The position numbers and the translations under genes were made by a program. A DNA stretch of 64,000 nucleotides from Pseudovibrio ascidiaceicola (GTDB lineage Bacteria > Pseudomonadota > Alphaproteobacteria > Rhizobiales > Stappiaceae): NCBI RefSeq assembly GCF_900114245.1, contig NZ_FOSK01000015.1, positions 1 to 64,000 on the forward strand. The letters are read 5' to 3'. Each line of letters starts with the position of its first letter. Position 1 is the first letter of the stretch. The notes under the pieces are model-generated. The model was not told where the DNA came from and did not search any database. It saw only the letters and a list, made by a program, of their open reading frames with translations. Shown here one piece after another: positions 1 to 8,663 of this stretch.

Positions 1-499
1 TAATACAAGAAGAAGCTGAAATTGAACGCTTTGAGTTCGCTGATGGTGTCAGACTTGGAGCCATTGAGCTAGATGTTGATGGTGCTGATAATTACTACGG
101 CACTGACAGTGACGACATCGTCACAGGTATTCGAGCAGACGGCTATAAAGCCCTCAGACTGTATGGTGAAAAAGGCGATGACACACTGATCGCCGCTAAA
201 GCTACATTGCCAGTCGGGGTTACTGACAGTGGCAGTCAACATCTTTATGGGCGTCAAGGCAATGACACTTATGTCATCAGCAAGAACAGTGGTGACGTTC
301 GAATTACCGGCTTTGCAGAAGAAGTGGGAATGGGAACGGATACAGTTCGATTTATTGACCTAACTCTGGCAGAATTGAGCATTGGGCTCGCGAGTGCAGA
401 TCCAACAAGCAAATGGAATGGAGCTTGGCATTTCAACTGGGCCGGGGAAGCTGCTCTTTTAATACAAGAAGAAGCTGAAATTGAACGCTTTGAGTTCGC
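1..499 (+). repeat. 459-bp-spaced exact 40-base direct repeat inside the RTX gene
   Basis: Bases 1-40 and 460-499 are identical. The offset of 459 bases is exactly 153 codons, so both copies encode the same peptide (IQEEAEIERFEFADG) in the same frame. This marks the edge of a tandem protein module; earlier copies probably lie left of the window. Identity at the DNA level suggests recent duplication or gene conversion. Confidence 0.85.
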
Positions 500-869
500 C
501 GATGGAACTAGCTTGAGTGAGGTCAAATTACATAATGATGGCCAATTGGGACTGGTAGGAACGGAAGACGATGATGTGATCTTTAGCGGATCACGCTCTG
601 AAACCATCAGTGGTAGTACAGGCTCTGATACTTTCATCTTCGCAGGTCTCAACATCGGCACAGATGTAATCACTGACTTTGTTGCCGGGGCGGGTTCTGA
701 AGATATCATCCGTTTCGATAGCGACGTTTTAACTGACTTTGGTGCCGTACTTGCTGCAGCAAGCGATAACGGAAGCAATGTTATTATCGCGCTTGATGAT
801 GACAACTCAGTCACTTTGAGCAATATATCAAAATCAGATCTCCATTCTGATGATTTCCAATTTGTCTAA
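3..869 (+). CDS. RTX/serralysin-type secreted protein, C-terminal part
   Basis: This is the 3' part of a longer gene whose start lies left of the window; the frame is open from base 3 and 288 residues are visible. The sequence is acidic and rich in Gly, Asp and Ser. Its last 95 residues, from GSRSETISGSTGSDTFIF onward, follow the pattern of the terminal domain of RTX proteins: a glycine/aspartate turn, then a hydrophobic 'D.I.DF..G..D.I.F' strand, ending in a short hydrophobic tail. In that family this region is the uncleaved type I secretion signal with calcium-binding repeats. A block of about 153 residues appears at least twice, with a 40-base stretch identical at nucleotide level. No type I transporter gene is nearby. 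The N-terminal activity (adhesin, protease or other) cannot be told from this fragment. Confidence 0.75.
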   Translation: MQEEAEIERFEFADGVRLGAIELDVDGADNYYGTDSDDIVTGIRADGYKALRLYGEKGDDTLIAAKATLPVGVTDSGSQHLYGRQGNDTYVISKNSGDVRITGFAEEVGMGTDTVRFIDLTLAELSIGLASADPTSKWNGAWHFNWAGEAALLIQEEAEIERFEFADGTSLSEVKLHNDGQLGLVGTEDDDVIFSGSRSETISGSTGSDTFIFAGLNIGTDVITDFVAGAGSEDIIRFDSDVLTDFGAVLAAASDNGSNVIIALDDDNSVTLSNISKSDLHSDDFQFV

Positions 870-878
870 TAGAAAGCA

Positions 879-915
879 TTTCATCCCCTTGGTTTTACTA
901 ACCAAGGGGATGAAA
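879..915 (+). terminator. Hairpin after the RTX gene
   Basis: A 15-base perfect inverted repeat (879-893 with 901-915, loop of 7) starts ten bases after the RTX stop codon. There is no downstream T-run, so it may be a rho-independent terminator of weak type or an mRNA 3' stabiliser. Confidence 0.6.
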
Positions 916-1050
916 CTATTGAGTTATTCCCCCTGCCAAAAGCACAAGTAAGTACCAAACCCACCTGCAGGAACCTCGACTTAAAAATGTTCTACTTGAC
1001 CCATTTCCATAAAATGGTACGTTTGTCCCATTAACAGAAACGAGTCGGCT

Positions 1051-1545
1051 ATGGAACCTACAACAGACATATTCAGTCGAACTTTCACTGCATCTGAAGT
1101 CGCCAATCTCATCGGCATGAACATTGAAACTTTGCGTGTATGGCGAAGGAGGAAGCAGTTTGTGCTGGAGGGAGAGCGCGAAGGTTGGACACGATACACC
1201 TTCGGCGATCTCATGGTCGTTGCGACCTACAACACACTTGTGCGTGCCCACTGTACGAATGCAATGGCGGAAATGATCGCAGGCACCATTTCTATTAGAG
1301 TGGAGAGAAACTGGCCGCAGCTTCTCGACGTAGAAGAAGGTGTGTTCTGCATTTGCAATATGTCAGCAGATGATAAGAACTTATCCATCCAGTTGTATCA
1401 CGGCTTGGATGCTGTTCAGAATGCAATAGCTGACTTTATTCATACGGCAGAGCGGCAACCCGCTTTCCATGTCGTCGACTGCACGGCATTGATTGTCCAA
1501 ATGCTAGACGCCTATGACAAGCTCCACAAAGAGCAAACCACTTAG
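1051..1545 (+). CDS. MerR-like helix-turn-helix protein
   Basis: The protein has 164 residues. Residues 10-60 (TFTASEVANLIGMNIETLRV, followed by WRRR and RYTFGDL) match a MerR/excisionase-type winged helix: an SEVANLIG helix, a recognition helix with TLRVWRRR, and the R-Y-T-F.DL wing that leads to a short helix. The remaining 100 residues show no domain I recognise and lack the cysteine metal-binding pattern of metal-sensing MerR proteins. It stands alone between the RTX gene and the excisionase/integrase pair and is probably part of the integrated element, perhaps regulating it. The start is the first ATG; no strong ribosome binding site is visible. Confidence 0.55.
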   Translation: MEPTTDIFSRTFTASEVANLIGMNIETLRVWRRRKQFVLEGEREGWTRYTFGDLMVVATYNTLVRAHCTNAMAEMIAGTISIRVERNWPQLLDVEEGVFCICNMSADDKNLSIQLYHGLDAVQNAIADFIHTAERQPAFHVVDCTALIVQMLDAYDKLHKEQTT

Positions 1546-1633
1546 TTCTGACTCAATTGAGTTGGGCAATAGATCCCAACATTAAATCCAAGACAATTCA
1601 CTTGCTGCAGACCAAGATCAATAGGGGATCGAT

Positions 1634-1873
1634 ATGGCAAGAGCGCAGTTGAACTTGAGTATCCAGCCGTATCGCATGCTGAAGAGAGCTGATGCGGCTT
1701 CCTATTGTGGTCTAAGTGCAACCAGCTTCCTGGCCAATTGCCCGGTTCCCGCTGTTCTTCTTCCCGGAGGGCGCAAGGTCTGGGACGTCAAGGATCTGGA
1801 TCGCTGGATTGAAGGCCTGAAAGAAAACAGCCAGCCATCTGATGATGATCTCCTCAATCAGCTAGGAGCCTGA
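1634..1873 (+). CDS. Excisionase/AlpA-like small DNA-binding protein
   Basis: The protein has 79 residues. The central part (MLKRADAASYCGLSATSFLA, then LPGGRKVWDVKDLDRWI) has the layout of the helix-turn-helix of recombination directionality factors: an 'R..AA.YCGLS...F' helix pair, an 'R.VWD..DLD.WI' wing and a short acidic tail. A GGGGAT ribosome binding site lies about 8 bases before the ATG. The stop codon is one base before the integrase ATG, so the two are translationally coupled. In this gene pair the small protein normally shifts the integrase toward excision or represses its promoter. Function is inferred from fold and position. Confidence 0.7.
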   Translation: MARAQLNLSIQPYRMLKRADAASYCGLSATSFLANCPVPAVLLPGGRKVWDVKDLDRWIEGLKENSQPSDDDLLNQLGA

Positions 1874-1874
1874 T

Positions 1875-3125
1875 ATGACGATAATCCGGGTCAAAGGCTT
1901 TAAGATCTTCAATGACCAGCATGGCAAGCTGCGGTGTTATCATCGCAAGACTGGTGAACCAATCAATCTGGAAAAAGCGCCAATCGGCAGTGCTGCCTTT
2001 CTGGCAGAATGTGAGCGACTGACTAGCTTAATGTCAGTGGCAGATACCAGCAGGCCGGGCACGCTCGGCAATCTGATTGACAAGTATCGCGCCAGCTCTG
2101 CCTTTCTTGAACTAGCCGATCGCACCAAGTCGGACTACCAGAAGGTCTTTGATTATCTGGCGCCAATCAACAACACACCCCTCACCCGCTTTACCTCACC
2201 CTTCATAGTCAAACTCAGAGATAGAGCAGAGGAACAGCGTAAGCGGCGTTTTGCTAACTATGTAAAACAAGTGCTCTCTGTTTTGTTTTCATGGGGCAAG
2301 GAACGTGGGTTCGTCAAAGAAAACCCTGCCCTTGGGGTTAAATCCATCCGCAAACCTAAGAATGCTCCAATCGCCAACAGGCCCTGGACAGATGACGAGC
2401 GCAGGATCGTTTTAAAACACGCCCCGGCTCAAATGATCCCTGCCCTCACCTTGATGATGTATACGGGACTTGGTCCACAAGACGCTCTAACGCTTTCCAA
2501 GCAGCAATACCAAAATGGTTTCATCTCAACACGGCGAGCCAAAACTGGAGCTCCGGTCTTTTGGCCTGTCATTGCACCTTTGAAAGCAGCTCTTGATGAA
2601 GCCCCTCCCCACTCAGCTCCAACACTTTGTGCAAACTCCAGAGGGCAACCATGGACTGTTTCGGGGTTCAGAGCATCGTGGAGAAAGCTGCGCATCCAAT
2701 TAGAGGATAAAAACCTGATTAAGCCGGGTCTTACCCTTTATGGTCTGCGGCATACAGTGGCGACCATTTTGCGGGAGATTGGGCTGAACGACAGAGACCT
2801 TGCCGCTGCGCTTGGACATGAGACAGAAGCTATGGCACGGCTTTATGCAAAAGGAGCTGATTTGCGCAAAAGCATGTCGGACATTGCTGTCCGATTTGAG
2901 AAGGAAATCACTTTGCGCGGGGAAGAGTTCAGCAAACGGTTGAAGCAAAAATGTCAAACCATGCCGAAAAAAGTGTCAAACCTTGAGAAAGCTGAGCGAA
3001 TGCTCAGTTTATTAATTAGTAATTTCAAGGAGATAAGTGGTGCCCGGAGGCGGATTCGAACCACCGACACGCGGATTTTCAATCCGCTGCTCTACCAACT
3101 GAGCTATCCGGGCACATTCTGCTAG
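1875..3125 (+). CDS. Tyrosine recombinase (integrase) of an element in tRNA-Phe
   Basis: The 416-residue protein has a core-binding SAM-like domain at about 60-155 and a catalytic domain at about 165-330. Visible catalytic residues are R292 (YGLRH), H315 (LGHE) and the nucleophile Y324 (RLYAKG). The first catalytic Arg, usually in TG.R..E, is replaced by Gly in TGLGPQDAL (residue 200); I recall related alphaproteobacterial integrases sharing this variant, so the protein need not be dead. The frame continues through the whole tRNA-Phe gene on the other strand, so about the last 28 residues (from about 388) are antisense tRNA sequence. That is what is expected when the attachment core lies at the 3' end of int. 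Transcription runs toward the tRNA 3' end. Confidence 0.85.
   Translation: MTIIRVKGFKIFNDQHGKLRCYHRKTGEPINLEKAPIGSAAFLAECERLTSLMSVADTSRPGTLGNLIDKYRASSAFLELADRTKSDYQKVFDYLAPINNTPLTRFTSPFIVKLRDRAEEQRKRRFANYVKQVLSVLFSWGKERGFVKENPALGVKSIRKPKNAPIANRPWTDDERRIVLKHAPAQMIPALTLMMYTGLGPQDALTLSKQQYQNGFISTRRAKTGAPVFWPVIAPLKAALDEAPPHSAPTLCANSRGQPWTVSGFRASWRKLRIQLEDKNLIKPGLTLYGLRHTVATILREIGLNDRDLAAALGHETEAMARLYAKGADLRKSMSDIAVRFEKEITLRGEEFSKRLKQKCQTMPKKVSNLEKAERMLSLLISNFKEISGARRRIRTTDTRIFNPLLYQLSYPGTFC
3038..3113 (-). tRNA. tRNA-Phe (anticodon GAA)
   Basis: A 76-base cloverleaf reads on the minus strand from 3113 to 3038. The acceptor stem is GCCCGGA paired with TCCGGGC, followed by A and an encoded CCA (3038-3040 complement). 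The D-arm carries AGCTCAGTTGGTAGAGC, the anticodon stem-loop has GAA at 3080-3078, and the T-loop is TTCGAAT. The gene is fully overlapped in antisense by the 3' end of the integrase frame, which identifies it as the integration target. Confidence 0.97.
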
Positions 3126-3312
3126 GGCGGTTTGTTTCCCGTCCTGCGAAGGTGAGCGTCTTATAGGGTGCCAGATTTCTTCTGTCCAGCGGGCAAATGC
3201 ATTTTTTACAAAGAAATCTGTTTTCTCCACTGCCTGCTCAACATTTTCTCTTAAGCGCCTTAAATCATGAGAGTTTTGTCTCAGCCTGAACCTCACTAAG
3301 GCTCGGAATTTA

Positions 3313-4701
3313 TCAGATAGGCGCCCCTTTTTCCGAAATATCCCAAAACAGCGCCACCATATTCCGCATGGCATCGCGGGCAACCGGTTTGAGAATATGT
3401 TCATTGGGCGCGTGTTGTGAACATCCAGCATAAGAGTGCGGAACCCACACAGTTGGCAGGCCCAGTGTTTCTGCAAAGCATTCATTAGGCAGTGAGCCAG
3501 CGAGGTTTGGCAAAAGGTGGGGTGTCTTCCCGCTCGTTTCTTCCAAGGAAGCCATCACCATGCGCACCCAAGCGTTATCTGGCGAAAGTCTCGTTGCATG
3601 AAAGAAGCCACGATCTTCTTGTCTTATCTCGACATTATCAAATCCATTAGCATCCAGATGCACGCGCAAAGATGGTAATAGACCCTGCACATCTGTTCCC
3701 ACCACGTAGCGCAGCTGGCAAACCGCGAAGGCATAACCATCAATCGCGTTTACTGGTGCTTCTGGCACGCCGCTCTTCATTGCAAGCACGGCAAAGGAGT
3801 TCCAGCCAAACACACGCTCGGCGGGGGTGAGGCCCTCCTCTCCCCAATTCTCGTTTATGGCCGGGCCTTGACTATCACCAACAGGAAGATCTCTCAGAGC
3901 TTCCCTAATGTCTGGTGTCAGGCTGGTTGGTCGCCAGCTCGGAATCTGGATCTGGCCGCGTTTGTCCGCAATGCAGGAGATAGCGTTGGCGAGAATAATG
4001 GCGGGATCGGCAAGCAGCCCGCCCCAGTTGCCCGAGTGGTTTGCGCCATCGCGCAGGTTCACTTGCAGGGTGAACGTTTGCGCCCCACGTGCGCCTGTGA
4101 AGACTGTTGGCGTATCCCATTGCAAGCGCGGCCCATCAGAAGCTATGAGCACATCTGCGGCAAGCATCTTTTTATGTTCATCAAAAAACTCTTGCAGGCC
4201 AGCAGAGCCAGTTTCCTCAGAGGTCTCGATGATCACCTTGCAATTGAAGCCAAGTTGCTTCTTCTCCTGCAAAAGGCACCCCAAGGCCTGAAGGTTGATG
4301 AGGTGCTGACACTTATTGTCGGCTGTGCCGCGCCCGTAAATGCGTTCGCCGTCTTCTTCCAGAATGAATGGATCTCTTCCACCCATCCAGCTACCGGCCT
4401 GTCCGCGCACGACATCTCCGTGGCCGTACGTCAGAACTGTCGGGAAACTGGGATCTTCGATGCGTTCACCGAACAGGAAAGGACCACCAATCGGGTTCGG
4501 ATTGTCGAAGATGTGTGTTTTGAAACCAAGACGTTCGAGAAGAGGTCGCATCTCCTCTTTGAGGTAACGCATCAATTGGTGTTTTTGGTAGGGTTCCTGG
4601 CTTTCCGTCGGAATTGCGATTAATCGGGCCAGGTCAGTGAGGAATGCGCCGCTGTCGAAGTATGTTTCCGCCCGTTGGATGGCTTCATTGCGACTGGACA
4701 T
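3313..4701 (-). CDS. M20 family metallopeptidase/amidohydrolase
   Basis: The protein has about 462 residues and belongs to the ArgE/DapE/carboxypeptidase G2 (M20) family of di-zinc hydrolases that remove acyl or aminoacyl groups. Metal and catalytic motifs are visible in order: TYGHGDVV (His and Asp), GRGTADNK (bridging Asp), ETSEETGS (catalytic Glu pair), ASDGPR (Asp), and near the C-terminus VPHSYAGCSQHAPNEH with the last His. There is no signal peptide, so it acts in the cytoplasm. The substrate cannot be assigned. Two ATGs are six bases apart; the second, at 4701, is 8 bases from the AAGGGAG ribosome binding site and is preferred over 4707. It stands 30 bases upstream of pcaB on the same strand side but is downstream in transcription order, so it could be the last gene of the pca operon. 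Confidence 0.85.
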   Translation of the reverse strand: MSSRNEAIQRAETYFDSGAFLTDLARLIAIPTESQEPYQKHQLMRYLKEEMRPLLERLGFKTHIFDNPNPIGGPFLFGERIEDPSFPTVLTYGHGDVVRGQAGSWMGGRDPFILEEDGERIYGRGTADNKCQHLINLQALGCLLQEKKQLGFNCKVIIETSEETGSAGLQEFFDEHKKMLAADVLIASDGPRLQWDTPTVFTGARGAQTFTLQVNLRDGANHSGNWGGLLADPAIILANAISCIADKRGQIQIPSWRPTSLTPDIREALRDLPVGDSQGPAINENWGEEGLTPAERVFGWNSFAVLAMKSGVPEAPVNAIDGYAFAVCQLRYVVGTDVQGLLPSLRVHLDANGFDNVEIRQEDRGFFHATRLSPDNAWVRMVMASLEETSGKTPHLLPNLAGSLPNECFAETLGLPTVWVPHSYAGCSQHAPNEHILKPVARDAMRNMVALFWDISEKGAPI

Positions 4702-4734
4702 TCTCATTCTCCCTTTCAGACTAGGTGGGGGCAG

Positions 4735-5805
4735 TTAATCACTTAAGGGGGTTCCAATCCACTCTGTTTGTTTCAGCAGCTTTAATGCACTCTGAAGACC
4801 GGCACCCGTTGCAATACACATGCCGGGCAGGATCATCCACTCCAACGCCCAAGCCGCACCTGAGCGTTCCTGCTCATGCACCAGTGCACTGTGCATTGCA
4901 GAGACCTGGGTACTATTGTAACGCGCAAGCGTCACCAACAGCTCAGCATTGATTGGGTTGTGTTTGTGAGCCATGGCAGAGGACCGACCACCACCGGAAA
5001 GCTTAATTTCTTCAAGGCCCTGCTGTGCCATCAAGGTGATGTCTGTGCCAATCTTACCAAGGCTACCGGAGATCATGGAGAGAACGTTTGCGTAGTCCAC
5101 CATGTTATCTCGCTGCGTGTGCCATGAGTGCTCAGGAACCCTGAGGTCCAGCTCTGCAGCCATATGCGCGGCGATGGCAACTGCATGCTCTCCCTGAGCA
5201 TGGCTTGTTCCTACCGGCCCACCAAACTGAAGGACAGCAACCTCAGCCGCAACATCGTTTAGCCGTTGATAGTGCCGTTTGAGTGGTTCAATCCATGTGG
5301 AAATGCGGTCGCCTGCAGTTATTGGCAGCGCGGCTTGCATGCGTGTTCTGCCCATCAGCGGATAATCAGCATTGGCTGATTTCACGGTTTCAAGTGCAGC
5401 GATGACCGCAGACAAGCGCTTTTGTAAAATCTGCGAGGTTTTTCGCAGCGCTAACGCCAGCGCAGTGTCCATCACATCCTGACTAGTGGATGTCTTGTGG
5501 CACTCAGCAGCATATGGCTCGCCAACGCGCATACGCAGTTGCTTAATGAAAGCCGGAATTGGCAGGCCATCTTTTGCGACACCCGCCTTGATCCGCGTGA
5601 TATCGGGCGCAAACCCTTTACAGCCACAAAGCACAGCGTCTTTTGCTTCTGCAGAAACAAGAGAATGTGCAAACAAGGCCTTGGTGAGAGCCACTTCATA
5701 CGCCAGATAGTGATCCAGAGTTGTTTCAAGAGAAAAGGCGCGTTGCACGTCCTCATCTCCAAACAATCCATTCCACATAGGGTTGGTGAAGAGGCTCACA
5801 CTCAC
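4735..5805 (-). CDS. pcaB: 3-carboxy-cis,cis-muconate cycloisomerase
   Basis: PcaB converts 3-carboxy-cis,cis-muconate, the ring-cleavage product of protocatechuate, to 4-carboxymuconolactone. The protein is a member of the fumarase/aspartase superfamily; its signature GGRSSAMAHKHNPINAE lies at about residues 270-285. With the GTG start at 5805 it has 356 residues, similar to other alphaproteobacterial PcaB. This start overlaps the end of pcaF (TAATGTG) and is preceded by GGAAAGGGA within pcaF; a second GTG six bases on is also possible. A longer upstream frame exists but runs inside pcaF. It is the last pca gene of the minus-strand operon. Confidence 0.9.
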   Translation of the reverse strand: MSVSLFTNPMWNGLFGDEDVQRAFSLETTLDHYLAYEVALTKALFAHSLVSAEAKDAVLCGCKGFAPDITRIKAGVAKDGLPIPAFIKQLRMRVGEPYAAECHKTSTSQDVMDTALALALRKTSQILQKRLSAVIAALETVKSANADYPLMGRTRMQAALPITAGDRISTWIEPLKRHYQRLNDVAAEVAVLQFGGPVGTSHAQGEHAVAIAAHMAAELDLRVPEHSWHTQRDNMVDYANVLSMISGSLGKIGTDITLMAQQGLEEIKLSGGGRSSAMAHKHNPINAELLVTLARYNSTQVSAMHSALVHEQERSGAAWALEWMILPGMCIATGAGLQSALKLLKQTEWIGTPLSD

Positions 5806-5806
5806 A

Positions 5807-7012
5807 TTAGTCCCTTTCCAGCGCGATCGCGATACCCTGACCGACACCAATACACATGGTGGCCAGTGCACGCTTTTTGCCTTGCAGGCTCAGTTCCAAC
5901 GCGGCCGTTCCGGTGATGCGTGCGCCAGACATGCCCAATGGGTGACCCAATGCAATCGCGCCGCCATTCGGGTTGATATGAGCTGCACCTGCATCCAACC
6001 CCAGTTCGCGCAGAACTGCAATCCCCTGACTTGCAAAGGCTTCATTGAGCTCAATGACGTCAAAATCAGAAGGTTGCAAGTTTAAGCGCGTGCAAAGTTT
6101 TTGCGCTGCAGGTGCAGGGCCAATGCCCATAATCCGCGGCGCAACACCAGCGGTGGCACCGCCAAGCACGCGCGCAATCGGGGTCAGACCATATTTCTTG
6201 ACCGCTTCAGCAGACGCAACAATCAGCGCTGCAGCGCCGTCGTTCACACCTGAGGCATTGCCAGCAGTTACGCTGCCATTTTCACGGAATGGTGTCGGTA
6301 ACTTTGCAAGTTTCTCAGCTGTCGTCCCTGCTCGTGGATGCTCATCAGCGGACACAATGATCGGGTCGCCTTTGCGCTGCGGGATTACAACTTCGATGAT
6401 CTCCTTGGCGAGGCGGCCATTTTCTTGCGCAGCAGCTGCCTTTGCCTGTGAGCCCGCGGCAAAAGCATCCTGATCTGCGCGAGAAACGCCAAAGTCTTCA
6501 GCAACGTTTTCGCCAGTCTCAGGCATACTGTCGATGCCGAACTGCTTCTTCATCTTAGGGTTCACAAAGCGCCAGCCAATGGTGGTGTCGAACACTTCGT
6601 TAGCGCGAGAAAACGGTGAGGTCGCCTTTGGCATCACGAAGGGTGCACGGGACATGGATTCCACGCCGCCAGCAATCACAAGGTCGCATTCACCTGTCTT
6701 GATGGCACGAGAGGCCGCAATGACAGCATCCATACCAGAACCGCACAAACGGTTCAGCGTTGTCCCAGGCACAGCCTCAGGCAAACCTGCCAGCAGCGCG
6801 ACCATGCGAGCCACGTTGCGGTTGTCTTCACCAGCCTGATTGGCACAGCCGTAATACACTTCATCAACGGCTTCCCAATCAACTGAAGGGTTCCGCTCCA
6901 TCAACGCTTTAATTGGTAATGCGCCAAGATCGTCCGCCCGAACAGAAGACAGCGCGCCCCCATAACGACCGATCGGTGTTCTAATATAATCGCAAATATA
7001 TGCCTCAGACAT
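5807..7012 (-). CDS. pcaF: 3-oxoadipyl-CoA thiolase
   Basis: PcaF cleaves 3-oxoadipyl-CoA with CoA to succinyl-CoA and acetyl-CoA, the last step of the beta-ketoadipate pathway. The protein has 401 residues, full length for the thiolase family. The catalytic set is present: acyl-accepting C90 in LNRLCGSGMDAV, H357 in GGAIALGHPLGMSG, and C387 in MCIGVGQG. The start ATG overlaps the stop of pcaJ by one base, consistent with translational coupling. The N-terminus (AYICDYIRTPIGRYGGALS) is typical of PcaF rather than of acetoacetyl-CoA thiolase, and the operon context fits this. Confidence 0.95.
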   Translation of the reverse strand: MSEAYICDYIRTPIGRYGGALSSVRADDLGALPIKALMERNPSVDWEAVDEVYYGCANQAGEDNRNVARMVALLAGLPEAVPGTTLNRLCGSGMDAVIAASRAIKTGECDLVIAGGVESMSRAPFVMPKATSPFSRANEVFDTTIGWRFVNPKMKKQFGIDSMPETGENVAEDFGVSRADQDAFAAGSQAKAAAAQENGRLAKEIIEVVIPQRKGDPIIVSADEHPRAGTTAEKLAKLPTPFRENGSVTAGNASGVNDGAAALIVASAEAVKKYGLTPIARVLGGATAGVAPRIMGIGPAPAAQKLCTRLNLQPSDFDVIELNEAFASQGIAVLRELGLDAGAAHINPNGGAIALGHPLGMSGARITGTAALELSLQGKKRALATMCIGVGQGIAIALERD

Positions 7013-7803
7013 CAGGCCGTCTCCACTCTGTTACCCGCATGCGCCGCCGCTGTTCGCGCTTTTAATGCGCGCAGAACAGACAGTTCCTCCTCAGTCGGCG
7101 CAGGGGTCTCCTGCAAATCATCACTGAAACGTACAGCCCAAGACACGGTTTGTTGCACCCGTTCTTTGGTCGTACCCGGATGAAGCGAGACCACCGTCAT
7201 CTCTTTGGTAACAGGATCAGGTTTCCAGATAGCAAGGTCCGTAATCAGCAGGGTCGGGCCTTTTGTGGTGATGCCCATGCGACTGCGATGGTCTCCTCCT
7301 TCTCCGTGTCCAAAGGAGGTGAAAAAGTCCAGTTTCTCTACAAAACCACGCTTGCTTTGCTTCATGGTGATGTAAATTTCCTGAGAGGACGAACAGATCT
7401 CAGGCGCTCCACCACCACCCGGCAATCTTACCGTTGGATTGTCATAATCTCCCACAACAGTGGTGTTGATGTTGGCGAAACGATCAATCTGCGCTGCCCC
7501 CAGAAAACCGACAGTGATCTTGCCGCCTTGTAGCCAATAGCGGAACATCTCGGTTACTGAGACTGTCGTGAGCGCTGTATCACAGAGTTCGCCATCACCA
7601 ATGGAAAGCGGCAGAACGTCCGGCGCTGTGCCGATCGTTCCACTCTCATAAATCAGCGTGATATCAGGCGCGTGGGTCAATCGTGCTATATTGCAGGCTG
7701 CTGATGGCGGACCAATGCCCACGAAGCAGACATCCGTGTTGCTCAAAGCACGGGATGCGGCAATTGCCATCATCTCATCCGGGGTAAAATCTCGTGTTGT
7801 CAT
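7012..7803 (-). CDS. pcaJ: 3-oxoadipate CoA-transferase, beta subunit
   Basis: PcaJ is one of two subunits of the enzyme that moves CoA from succinyl-CoA to 3-oxoadipate. The protein has 263 residues. The conserved glutamate that forms the glutamyl-CoA intermediate is E53 in LIYESGTIG. Glycine-rich LPGGGGAPEI in the middle is also conserved in this family. The ATG overlaps the end of pcaI by four bases. Together with pcaI it makes the usual heteromeric I-J enzyme, not a fused form. Confidence 0.93.
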   Translation of the reverse strand: MTTRDFTPDEMMAIAASRALSNTDVCFVGIGPPSAACNIARLTHAPDITLIYESGTIGTAPDVLPLSIGDGELCDTALTTVSVTEMFRYWLQGGKITVGFLGAAQIDRFANINTTVVGDYDNPTVRLPGGGGAPEICSSSQEIYITMKQSKRGFVEKLDFFTSFGHGEGGDHRSRMGITTKGPTLLITDLAIWKPDPVTKEMTVVSLHPGTTKERVQQTVSWAVRFSDDLQETPAPTEEELSVLRALKARTAAAHAGNRVETA

Positions 7804-8654
7804 GATGTTACTTCCAACCCTTTGATGCGGTCAGCAAACACCTCTGGTCCCTGTTTCAGCACGTGTTCTTCCATCCATGCCTGAAACGCCTCACGATCTG
7901 CTGCGATCGGATCCCAGTCAATATACGTCTTATTGTCTCTGCCGTAGTAGCCCTGCGCATAAGATGGATGAGCGCCCCCGCGCACTTCGCAAATAGCGGA
8001 GACGGTCCAGTGTGGCAGGATGCACGCGTTCATATGCGTATCCAGCTCATCAACCACTTCCTCAACCGTCACGATGGAATGCTTGGCGGCCAGCACAGCC
8101 TCCTTCTGAACACCCACAATTCCTTCGATCAGCACATTGCCTTTGCGGTCTGCTTTAAGAGCGTGGATGAAAGCCACGTCGGGCCGAATGGATGGAACAG
8201 CGGCCAGTTCTTCCCCCGTAAAGGGACAATTGATTTTCTTGATATTCGGATTTACGCGCTGAAGTTCTGTGCCCATATAACCGCGAAACACAGCGCATGG
8301 CAGGCCAGCAGCCCCTGCTTCATAAGCATTGGCAAGAGCGGCATGGGAATGCTCTTCAATCTCGATGGACCGCGGCCAGCTGTTTTCGATTGAGTCACGA
8401 ACGCGCCGCAACAACCCAACACCCGGATTGCCCGCATAGGAGAAAATCAATTTCCTGACCAACCCCATGCCGATGAGCTGATCATAAATAAGATCAGGCG
8501 TCATGCGGATGACAGTGAGTTCATCAATGCCTTGCCTAATGACTTCATGGGCAGCGGCGTGGGGAATGAGATGCGTAAAACCCTCAAAAGCGGCAGTATC
8601 GCCGCTTTTGAGGTATTTCTTGACCGCATCTTTCAAAGACAGAAATTCAGCCAT
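7800..8654 (-). CDS. pcaI: 3-oxoadipate CoA-transferase, alpha subunit
   Basis: PcaI pairs with PcaJ to activate 3-oxoadipate with CoA. The protein has 284 residues from the ATG at 8654 (MAEFLSLKDAVKKYLKSGDT), with the family's early glycine motif FEGFTHLIPHAAAHE that binds CoA. A TTG nine bases upstream, directly after the pcaG stop codon, could extend it by three residues, but the ATG is the simpler choice; no clear ribosome binding site precedes either, so coupling to pcaG translation is likely. The order pcaH-pcaG-pcaI-pcaJ-pcaF-pcaB is one uninterrupted operon. Confidence 0.92.
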   Translation of the reverse strand: MAEFLSLKDAVKKYLKSGDTAAFEGFTHLIPHAAAHEVIRQGIDELTVIRMTPDLIYDQLIGMGLVRKLIFSYAGNPGVGLLRRVRDSIENSWPRSIEIEEHSHAALANAYEAGAAGLPCAVFRGYMGTELQRVNPNIKKINCPFTGEELAAVPSIRPDVAFIHALKADRKGNVLIEGIVGVQKEAVLAAKHSIVTVEEVVDELDTHMNACILPHWTVSAICEVRGGAHPSYAQGYYGRDNKTYIDWDPIAADREAFQAWMEEHVLKQGPEVFADRIKGLEVTS

Positions 8655-8663
8655 ATTTATCAA

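Larger units (their letters stand above)
1..3037. mobile_element. Edge of an integrative element inserted at the 3' end of tRNA-Phe
   Basis: An excisionase-like gene and an integrase abut the 3' end of a complete tRNA-Phe gene, the classic arrangement at one junction of a genomic island or prophage. The element should extend leftward from base 3037, probably taking in the MerR-like gene and perhaps the RTX gene. I see no second copy of the tRNA 3' end in bases 1-3037, so the other junction, if still present, is outside the window. No phage structural or conjugation gene is visible, so the type of element is unknown. Confidence 0.55.
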
